Positions 9,324 to 15,950 of a stretch of 64,000 bases of DNA are shown one piece after another (the stretch's first letter is position 1; each line of letters begins with the position of its first letter). A program made the translations under genes and the position numbers. Source of the DNA: Allobosea psychrotolerans (GTDB lineage Bacteria; Pseudomonadota; Alphaproteobacteria; Rhizobiales; Beijerinckiaceae); NCBI RefSeq assembly GCF_002917105.1, contig NZ_PQFZ01000004.1, forward strand, positions 310,001 through 374,000, given 5' to 3'. The notes beneath the pieces were generated by a model that was given only the letters and a program-made list of their open reading frames with translations, had not been told where the DNA came from and made no database searches.

Positions 9324-9988
9324 GACTGTGTCGCCCCGGGTTTCAATGAATTGTCCGCGCCGAGCTCCATCGGCGCGGGAATAGCTTCGAAGAGACCGCC
9401 CGTTCCATCGACGATGAGCACGACTGCACCCAGCGCGATGATATGCGACCCGGCAGCCTTCGTTCGCAGGAGATGGACATTGCCATGGGCGTCCCTGACG
9501 CGAACCCGGCCGGGCATGCCCTGATCGAGCGGGCCGAGCACGACGGTTCCGGTCAGCCCGATGAACTCGGCCTGGCTGACGACGGAGGTTTCCTCACGGG
9601 GAATGATGCGAGCCGTCCAGCGCGACAATGTCCGCGTTGCGGGAGTGGCCAGCACCAGCGCGCCGAGGCTCGCAACGAGCGTCGGCAGCATCGCAAAGAC
9701 AGCCTGCGCAATGCCCTGGATGGCGAAGCCGGCGATGGCGAAGCAGGCCAGCCATATCATGATCAGAACCAGCAGCGGGACGCCGCCGGCGTTGAGCCAC
9801 GACATCCACGCCCCCAGCGGGCCATGCTCGGCATGCCCATCGATCGCGTGTCCGGACAAGCCGTGATCGACGAACGCGGAAACCGACATCCCGACGAGCA
9901 TCGCGACGAGCTCGACGGCGACGAGGCCGACGAGGATCAGCGCCGCGATCGCGAAGGGATAAGTGCCGGCTCCCGCGAGCGCGTCCAT
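9320..9988 (-). CDS. yqiJ: YqiJ/NfeD-like membrane protein with OB-fold
   Basis: 222 residues with an N-terminal membrane helix (about 10-35), a further hydrophobic pair (about 70-118), and a C-terminal OB-fold-like beta domain (about 140-200) containing GLTGTVVLGPLDQGMPGRVRV-type strands. NfeD/YqiJ proteins are obligate neighbours of flotillins and are thought to help assemble or anchor them. The gene overlaps its neighbours at both ends (TGATG with the upstream pspA-like gene, ATGA with yqiK), so the three proteins are likely made in fixed proportion. Confidence 0.88.
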   Translation of the reverse strand: MDALAGAGTYPFAIAALILVGLVAVELVAMLVGMSVSAFVDHGLSGHAIDGHAEHGPLGAWMSWLNAGGVPLLVLIMIWLACFAIAGFAIQGIAQAVFAMLPTLVASLGALVLATPATRTLSRWTARIIPREETSVVSQAEFIGLTGTVVLGPLDQGMPGRVRVRDAHGNVHLLRTKAAGSHIIALGAVVLIVDGTGGLFEAIPAPMELGADNSLKPGATQS

Positions 9989-11091
9989 CAGCCTCGGCTT
10001 CCCTTATAGCTGTCGAGGCGGTCCTGTATCGCCTTCTCGCGCTGCAGGCGAGCCAGTTCCTCGACCTCGGAGGCGCCGGTCGCCGGGCGGCCGGGGACGC
10101 CGGTAACACGCGAGATGGCGTCGAGCGATCGGGCCAGACGGTGCTCATTGCGGACCGAGGCGCTTTCGCCCTCGAGTGCGCTGGCTGCGCCCTTGCTCTT
10201 CTTGAGCGCGCTCAGGCGAGCGACGGCGTCCTGCCGTGCCGAAGCGACGGCCTGGAGCGCCTTGCCAGCCTCCTCGATCCGGTCGGAGACCTCGGCCAGC
10301 GCGGTTTCAAGGGCTGAACGCTGCGCCTCCAGATCGATCTGCAGGCCGACGACCGGCTTGACCAGATCTTCGCGGCCGCTGGCGAGCCCGGTTTCGATCT
10401 TGCCGGCAAGATCGTCGATCTCGTCGTTGATTTCGGCGATCTTGGCCTTGATGCGATGCTCCTCGGCGCGTGCTTTGCCGGCGCTCACCCGGGCTTCCTC
10501 GGCAACGGCGTCGATCTCGCGGATCGACTGCTCGACGGTGGCGGTCGCGTTTGCGCCTTCGAGCGTGTCGGCCGCGCCATGGGCGAGGCCTGCGATGACG
10601 CGTCCGATGCGCGATAGGATTCCTTCGGTGGCCATATTGGTCTCCTTGGGTCTGGTGGCGGTGGCGATGCCGACGAGGATCAGCGTCTTGCCATCCTTGA
10701 GGACGAGGCGGGCTTCGGCGTGGTCGAACCAGCCCGGTTCGTAACCGGCTACGGCATAGGGGATCAGCCTACGCCCCTCGACGGTGGAAAGGCTGAGATG
10801 CGTCGGGCTCTTGATTGCGTAGAGACGTCCGTCCAGCGGTAAGTCGTCGATTGCGGCGCCTGATCCCTGGCGGTTGGCATGGTCGCGCAGGCCCAGTGTG
10901 ACGAGCCGCGCCGGCAGACGGGTCTTCTCCCGGATCGGCGCATAGGCCTGTTCATGCAGTGCAACGAGGTTGGAGCTTGCCCCGCGTTCGCGCCCGATTT
11001 CGTCGAGCAAGCCCATCATCACGCCGTAGTCGTCGAGCGTGGCGCGGATAGCGCGATCGTCCTCGGGTGAGGGCGACAGCGTGTAGCTCAT
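9988..11091 (-). CDS. TnpB-like N-terminal region fused in frame to a PspA-like protein
   Basis: One uninterrupted frame of 367 residues. Residues 1-152 resemble the N-terminal half of TnpB/OrfB nucleases (IS1341-type): a TLSPSPEDDRAIRATL opening, the helical LHEQAYAPIREKTRLPARLV segment, and the beta-rich THLSLSTVEGRRLIPYAV and EARLVLKDGKTLIL strands. The catalytic RuvC part and zinc finger are absent. From Met153 the frame is a PspA/IM30-like coiled coil (TEGILSRIGRVIAGLA, then KAEEH.., GREDLVKPVV). A strong AAGGAG site precedes Met153, so a free PspA-like protein of 215 residues may also be made. The junction has no stop codon. First gene of the flotillin operon. The start at 11091 is chosen over upstream codons (ATG 11115, GTG 11133) because those lie within the apparent promoter. 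Confidence 0.75.
   Translation of the reverse strand: MSYTLSPSPEDDRAIRATLDDYGVMMGLLDEIGRERGASSNLVALHEQAYAPIREKTRLPARLVTLGLRDHANRQGSGAAIDDLPLDGRLYAIKSPTHLSLSTVEGRRLIPYAVAGYEPGWFDHAEARLVLKDGKTLILVGIATATRPKETNMATEGILSRIGRVIAGLAHGAADTLEGANATATVEQSIREIDAVAEEARVSAGKARAEEHRIKAKIAEINDEIDDLAGKIETGLASGREDLVKPVVGLQIDLEAQRSALETALAEVSDRIEEAGKALQAVASARQDAVARLSALKKSKGAASALEGESASVRNEHRLARSLDAISRVTGVPGRPATGASEVEELARLQREKAIQDRLDSYKGSRG
10633..10649 (-). promoter_or_regulatory. Internal ribosome-binding site before the PspA-like domain
   Basis: On the minus strand AAGGAG is followed seven bases later by ATG (10635-10633), in frame inside the longer TnpB-like/PspA-like gene. The spacing is near ideal, and the protein sequence after this Met begins exactly like a free-standing PspA. 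It suggests internal initiation or a recent loss of the stop codon between two genes. Confidence 0.65.
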
Positions 11092-11119
11092 GGTCGATTG
11101 GAAGCGTCCGCTCATCCCA

Positions 11120-11153
11120 AAGACATAAAGCACGTCATTTGTGCTTTCAAGGG
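11120..11153 (-). promoter_or_regulatory. Probable promoter with operator-like palindrome
   Basis: On the minus strand TTGAAA and TATGTC are separated by 17 bp, a good sigma-70-like arrangement. The spacer region carries an inverted repeat AAAGCAC-N7-GTGCTTT (11127-11147), a typical position for a repressor site. If used, transcription begins just upstream of the ATG at 11091, which supports that start. Confidence 0.5.
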
Positions 11154-11256
11154 TCGCCGCTAAAATAACTGCCGTTAGGTTAGATCGCGCGCGCGCTCAG
11201 GGTCTTCGGCGATTTCAAAGGGATTAAGCTGACGCAGTGAGAGGGGGGCGAATTGG

Positions 11257-12684
11257 CTATTTTGCCAGCCCCTGCAATTTGGCGCGAAGCGCGACATAGT
11301 CGACCTTCGACCTGTGGCGCCTGTCGAGAGGGATCTCGTCCATCCCGACCACACGGACGTCCCCGATCTGTGCTGCGGCTCGCGTCCAGACCGGCATCTT
11401 GTCCTGATCGCCCTCGACCGCGAGCTGCGCCCGCCCGCCGATCTCCACGAGCGCACTGCGGCGCACGCCCGGCCAGAAGCGGGAGGCGGCCTCGATGCCG
11501 AAGGGCAGCAGCTGTCCGGCGCGGCCATCGAGCCGGCCACAGAGCCAAAGGCGGCCCTTTGCATCCAGATGGCCGGAATCGCCCGTCCGATGCCAGACCT
11601 GGCCGGCGCGCTTCAGCTTGGTCGAGGCATCGTCGGCCGGGTCGAGATAGCCCTTGTTGACGTGATCGCCGGTGACCACGATCTCATCGTCCAGGATCGC
11701 GAGCTGGACGGCGTCGACCGGGCACCCCGCGAGCAGGCCTGCGCCTGATTTCATCGCGCTCCAATCGTTGGGACCGATATCGCGGTGGTGTAGATGGGCG
11801 ATCGGTTCGGCCTCGGTCGAGCCGTAGACGGCCACGATCCCGGCTTCGGGGATTTTTGCCGAGAGGCGCTCCAGGAGGTCGGGAAACACCGGTCCGCCGC
11901 CTGTGAAGACCGCGTCCAGCCTCAGCGGCGCATCGGCGCGCGCCAGCGTTTCGCAGATCGACGGCGGCAGCAGGGCGCGCGTCACCCCTTGGGTCGAGAT
12001 CTGCTCGGCGATGAGGCTGGCCTCAGCGCGGTCCTGGCGCCGCAGGTTCCAGCTTGGCAGCACCGAGGTCACGCCGAGGCCGAGATTGGCGACGACGAAG
12101 ACCGGGAAGGCGACGAGGTCGGTCTCGTCCTCACGCTTCGGCGCCAGCAGATCGGCCAGCACGGCGCTCTGCGCCGCAAGGAAGCCATGGCTGCGCTGGA
12201 TCGCCTTGGGGCGGCCGGTCGAGCCGCTGGTGAACGAGATCAGGGCCGGATGCTCGGGCGTCAGCGCTTCCAGCGGTTCGCCCGAAACTCTTGCATCGTC
12301 GGGCGTCAGCATGAGCCTGATCGGCCAGAGCTCCGGCACGAGATATCGCAGCGCGCGAAACCAGCCGGAGCTCAGATAGGCTTTTGGGGCGGTCGCGCGC
12401 GCGGCGTGACGCAAGCCGGCGAGGCCAAGCGCCGGCTCCGGCAGCACCGCCACCGCGCCGATCCGCCAGAGCGCGGCCAGGCCTGCATAGAGCGAAGGTC
12501 CGAGCGGCATGGCGATCAGGACGCGGTCACCCCGGCCGATGCCGGCGCGGCGCCAGGTCGAGGCCAGCGCCGACGATGCCCCGATGAGGTCGGCGAAGCT
12601 GGTCCGCTCGCCGTTTCCCGCCACGATCGCGCTGCGGTCGCCATGCTGCTCGGCATTCCGCAGGAAAGGCTCGAGCAGGTTCAT
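11257..12684 (-). CDS. AMP-dependent acyl-CoA synthetase/ligase family protein
   Basis: 475-residue adenylate-forming enzyme. Core motifs are visible: the P-loop SFTSGSTGRPKAIQRSHG (A3), VAVYGSTEAEPIAH (A5), RTGDSGHLDAKGRLWLCGR (A7/A8) and the C-terminal lysine in IPLDRRHRSKVDY (A10). It should activate a carboxylic acid as an acyl-AMP and pass it to CoA or another acceptor; no carrier-protein gene is adjacent. The start at 12684 follows the stop of the upstream gene by 4 nt. It is the last gene of the seven-gene HMG-CoA reductase operon, so its acid substrate is probably an intermediate or building block of that pathway. Confidence 0.88.
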   Translation of the reverse strand: MNLLEPFLRNAEQHGDRSAIVAGNGERTSFADLIGASSALASTWRRAGIGRGDRVLIAMPLGPSLYAGLAALWRIGAVAVLPEPALGLAGLRHAARATAPKAYLSSGWFRALRYLVPELWPIRLMLTPDDARVSGEPLEALTPEHPALISFTSGSTGRPKAIQRSHGFLAAQSAVLADLLAPKREDETDLVAFPVFVVANLGLGVTSVLPSWNLRRQDRAEASLIAEQISTQGVTRALLPPSICETLARADAPLRLDAVFTGGGPVFPDLLERLSAKIPEAGIVAVYGSTEAEPIAHLHHRDIGPNDWSAMKSGAGLLAGCPVDAVQLAILDDEIVVTGDHVNKGYLDPADDASTKLKRAGQVWHRTGDSGHLDAKGRLWLCGRLDGRAGQLLPFGIEAASRFWPGVRRSALVEIGGRAQLAVEGDQDKMPVWTRAAAQIGDVRVVGMDEIPLDRRHRSKVDYVALRAKLQGLAK

Positions 12685-12688
12685 GCGC

Positions 12689-13540
12689 TCAAGCGTCCAA
12701 CAGGCGGCCGAGCAGGGCGTAGCGGCGGAAGACCGTGCCGGCGTGCCGGGCGCTGCGCTCCAGCGAGACGTTATCGACATGCATCAGCGCATGGATGGCC
12801 TGCGTGAATCCAGCCTCGCGCGCAGAGCGGTGGAAATGGTCGGCCAGGAGATGACCGACGCCGCGCTGGGCGCTGGCATAGGTCTTCAGGATGATGGTCC
12901 TGGGCGCCGCGCCCTCGAGCCGGTCGGGCATGCCGAACAGGAAGCCGATCAAGGCGCCCGCTTCGTTGCGCGCAAACAGCACGAAGCGCGGATCGACCAG
13001 CGGCATGACGGGCTCATAGAGCTTGAGGAAGCCGTCCTCGGCGAGCGGCTTGAAGAAGGCGTTGTTGCGGAAGGCGGCGGCCGACATGGCGTAGAGCTGG
13101 CGCACAAGCCCGGCAGCGTCGCTGCCGTCCCACGGCTTCACCGAAACACCCGCGATCGAGACCGCCTCGGGTGCGATCGCCGCATCCAGCGTCGTCCGCG
13201 TCGAGACATAGCCCGACAGCGGCGCGAAGCCCGCCGTCGTGAAGGCTTCCGCGTCGAAGGCGCCGCTGACCGGCTCCATCAGGAAGGGCGGCGAGCCGTC
13301 GCTCTCCGTCACCAGCCGGTAGCTGTGCCAGGTGTCGCCATCCATGGGGCCGATCAGCGCCTCAAAGCCCTCAGTCGCCAGATCGGCCGCGGCGCGGGCG
13401 AGCAGATCGCGGCCCGCCATGGCGCTGTCGCAGCGGAAACGGCCGATGCTGGCCGTGCGGCGCCCCTCCCAGGAGGGCGCGTCCCTGAAGATCAGGCAGG
13501 AGGCACCCTCGATCGCGCATTCCATGGGGGTTTCCGTCAT
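12689..13540 (-). CDS. GNAT-like acyltransferase
   Basis: 283 residues resembling a GNAT N-acyltransferase: a beta strand FVLFARNEAGALIGFLFG followed by a helix region (GVGHLLADHFHRSAREAGFTQ) and a late ALMHVDNVSLERSARHAG segment, consistent with acetyl-CoA binding folds. The N-terminal 90 residues carry additional sequence. Function is probably transfer of an acyl group to an amine or hydroxyl of the pathway product. Start ATG 13540 overlaps the upstream stop by 4 nt (ATGA). Family assignment comes from pattern only; a FemAB-like or other acyltransferase is possible. Confidence 0.65.
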   Translation of the reverse strand: MTETPMECAIEGASCLIFRDAPSWEGRRTASIGRFRCDSAMAGRDLLARAAADLATEGFEALIGPMDGDTWHSYRLVTESDGSPPFLMEPVSGAFDAEAFTTAGFAPLSGYVSTRTTLDAAIAPEAVSIAGVSVKPWDGSDAAGLVRQLYAMSAAAFRNNAFFKPLAEDGFLKLYEPVMPLVDPRFVLFARNEAGALIGFLFGMPDRLEGAAPRTIILKTYASAQRGVGHLLADHFHRSAREAGFTQAIHALMHVDNVSLERSARHAGTVFRRYALLGRLLDA

Positions 13541-14850
13541 AGCGTCGGCGTCCTCGTCGCAAGCTTGGCCAGGAACAGGGTCAGCGGCACGGCGAGCGAG
13601 AGCGCCATCACGCGTGCGGCGCGGTAGCGGTCGAACCGGGCCGGCAAGGTCGCGATCGTGATGAAGCACAGCGCCATCGACCCCAGTGCCCAGGGCCAGA
13701 GCGGGCCGTGCCATTGGCTATGGGCCGGATTGGCCGAGGCGACGAGGAACAGGATCGCGCCGATTGCGGGGACGCCGACCGCGCTCAGCAGCATCAGCCG
13801 GCGCGGCAGCAATGCGAGGAACCCGATCGCCGCGCCCGCGAAGCCGAGATTATAGGCGTTGAGCGCGTTCTGGCCGGTATAGTCGCCCAGGAACAGCCAG
13901 AACAGCGCCGTTCCGCTCAACGCGGCGATGAGGTCGAGGTCGGGATAGGGCGATCGGCATGGCCGCGTATTGCGGGCGAGGATATGCGTGAAGACGGCTG
14001 CGACGGGCAGGATCGCGTTGTGCGGCGCCGTCACCGAGCAGATCAGGAAGACCAGCACGGCATAGGCCCGCGCGGCATGGTTGGTCAGACCGAGCAGCGG
14101 CGCGAAGGCCAACATGAAGACAAGCGTGGCGAGGAAAGCCAGGACGAGCAGGCCCAGCGCCAGCGGCTCGGTGCCGAGATTATTGGCGAGCAGGAGATGG
14201 ATGCCGATCGGCACGAAGAGATTGTCGAAGCCGCGCCAGGAATCGGCCTCCACCAGCGCCCCAAATGCCGCGATCATGACCGAGAAGAGCACGACCTTGG
14301 ATCGGTCCATCTCCGTCATCAGCAGGAGCAGGATCAGCGCCAGGATCCAGGTGACCAGGAAGAACATGGTGACGCCCTCCCAGGTCTTGGTCCCGGCCTC
14401 GACCTGGAAATGCTTGCGGCCATAGCGCGTGCCGGTGAGCGCGGCGGCCGCGTCCGAAAGCGTCAGCACGAGGATCGGCAGCGCGTAGAGCACCGGCTGC
14501 CCCTGCGAGGCGAAGAACAGGAAGCCGACGCTGAGCGCCAGGAACAGCTCGCCATAGGATTTCCGGGCGACGCCATGGACGGCGGAGCTGATGCCGTCGC
14601 CGGCGAAACGGCGCAGGCGCAAGCCGAGCAGGACGATGAGCGACAGGCCGATCAGCAGGACGGCCGGCCAGCGCTCGGAGAAGGTGAGCGGCAGCGTCAG
14701 CGCATAGAGCCCGGTGCCGATATGCACGCATTTGCGCTGCAGCTCGACCGACAGGCCATGGCGGCGGCCGAGCCATTTCACCCCGGCCAGGAGGCCGAGC
14801 ATGGCGGAGATCGAGCCCGCGACCAGCAGCAGGTTCACCGCCACGCTCAC
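13537..14850 (-). CDS. Polyprenol/phytol kinase-family integral membrane protein
   Basis: 437 residues with about ten or more hydrophobic helices. It carries the CTP-dependent kinase/CTP-transferase signatures of the dolichol kinase, phytol kinase and CDP-archaeol synthase superfamily: RKCVHIGTGLY (about 39-49), LSDAAAALTGTRYGRKHF, and KTWEG. Such proteins phosphorylate a polyprenol or activate a phospholipid using CTP. The C-terminal half adds membrane helices not needed for the core fold. Starts at a GTG that overlaps the preceding gene's stop (GTGA). The UbiA and HMG-CoA reductase genes in the same operon suggest an isoprenoid alcohol substrate. Confidence 0.8.
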   Translation of the reverse strand: MSVAVNLLLVAGSISAMLGLLAGVKWLGRRHGLSVELQRKCVHIGTGLYALTLPLTFSERWPAVLLIGLSLIVLLGLRLRRFAGDGISSAVHGVARKSYGELFLALSVGFLFFASQGQPVLYALPILVLTLSDAAAALTGTRYGRKHFQVEAGTKTWEGVTMFFLVTWILALILLLLMTEMDRSKVVLFSVMIAAFGALVEADSWRGFDNLFVPIGIHLLLANNLGTEPLALGLLVLAFLATLVFMLAFAPLLGLTNHAARAYAVLVFLICSVTAPHNAILPVAAVFTHILARNTRPCRSPYPDLDLIAALSGTALFWLFLGDYTGQNALNAYNLGFAGAAIGFLALLPRRLMLLSAVGVPAIGAILFLVASANPAHSQWHGPLWPWALGSMALCFITIATLPARFDRYRAARVMALSLAVPLTLFLAKLATRTPTL

Positions 14851-15950
14851 GCCCGAACCTCCTCGACGACGAAGTCGGAGTAGAAGAACGCCTTGTCGGC
14901 CGCCTTGCCCGAGGCCTCGAGGTCCTGCCGGCGCAGCATGCGCTCGGCATGGGCCGGCGGCAGGCGGCGCGGCGCCATCATGTTCCAGTAGACCAGCCTC
15001 GCGCCCGGATGGGCGGCAGCGACGACGCTGCCATAGACGGTCTCGAAAACCTGCGGATTCATGTACTCGAAAATATCCGAGAGGTTGAAGCCGTCGGCCT
15101 TTTCGCCGGTCGAGACGAAGGCCTCGAGCGAGCCCTGGCGGATGTCGAGCCGGTCGAGCCGGCCGCGGATCGTCTCGTAATGCTCCGCTCGCCAGGCCAT
15201 CGGCAGCGCCTCGCCATGGCTCCCGGTCAGGATCCAGCGCAGATAGGGGTTCAGGGCCGGGTCGAGATCGACCGCGGCGTGGCGGATGCGGCGGGCGACA
15301 TGGTCGGCGACGCTGCCCTCGACATGGTCGAAGAAGGCGGGGTCGCGGCCGAGCCGCCCCATGGTGAAGCGCGAGAAGAAGCCGCGCAGCAGCAGGTTCC
15401 AGCGCCAGCTGTTCCAGCGCGTATCGAGGAAGCGCTCGCGTTCCTGGCGGCTCTTGCCCGGCTGGAAGATCGCAGCGATCGTCTCGCGGGAATGGACGAG
15501 CGGCAGCAGGTAGCGCTGCATCACCCGGAAATAGCGCTCGAACTTGCCGACGCCGCCCAGACCGTGGGCGACGACGTCCGGCCGCCTTGCAGCCCAGAAC
15601 GCGTGTTCCGCTTCCGGCAGGTCTTGCGTGACACGGTCCAGCAGGTCGCCGCGTCGATCGCTCGGGCGCGAGCCCATCAGTTCCAGAAACGCGGCATGAT
15701 CCAGCCTGCGATAGGCCGCGATGCGGATGCGCAGGCAGGCGATCTGCGCCGGCGACAGGTCGACGACCACGACGCGCGCCGGGTCGAGCGTCAGCATGGC
15801 GAGCGCGTTGTCGCCGGCCGAGCAGATCGAGACCAGCGTGGCGCCGGGCGATGTGCCGAGCGCGGCGGTCAGCACATCGGCATCCTCCCAGAGCTGAGCA
15901 TAGCGGATCGCCTCGAAGGAGGCCTTGCCGGCGATTTCGCTCTCAGCCAT
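14847..15950 (-). CDS. DUF3419 / BtaA-like SAM:lipid 3-amino-3-carboxypropyltransferase
   Basis: 367 residues of the DUF3419 family, which includes BtaA, the enzyme that moves the 3-amino-3-carboxypropyl group of SAM onto diacylglycerol in betaine-lipid synthesis. Visible features: YAQLWEDADVL near the N-terminus, the SAM-binding segment LVSICSAGDNALAMLTLDPARVVVVDLSPAQ, and the later DIFEYMNPQVF and YWNMMAPRR motifs. No BtaB N-methyltransferase lies beside it, so ordinary DGTS synthesis is not indicated. The start at 15950 lies inside the end of the upstream gene (8-nt overlap) and follows GGGAAGG. The enzyme may attach an aminobutyryl group to the product of this isoprenoid operon, which is inference. 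Confidence 0.82.
   Translation of the reverse strand: MAESEIAGKASFEAIRYAQLWEDADVLTAALGTSPGATLVSICSAGDNALAMLTLDPARVVVVDLSPAQIACLRIRIAAYRRLDHAAFLELMGSRPSDRRGDLLDRVTQDLPEAEHAFWAARRPDVVAHGLGGVGKFERYFRVMQRYLLPLVHSRETIAAIFQPGKSRQERERFLDTRWNSWRWNLLLRGFFSRFTMGRLGRDPAFFDHVEGSVADHVARRIRHAAVDLDPALNPYLRWILTGSHGEALPMAWRAEHYETIRGRLDRLDIRQGSLEAFVSTGEKADGFNLSDIFEYMNPQVFETVYGSVVAAAHPGARLVYWNMMAPRRLPPAHAERMLRRQDLEASGKAADKAFFYSDFVVEEVRA

Noticed and set aside
7734..9524. Long open frame antisense to the flotillin gene
   Set aside because: It arises from the biased GC and repeated Ala/Glu codons of yqiK; its protein is low complexity and no ribosome-binding site exists.
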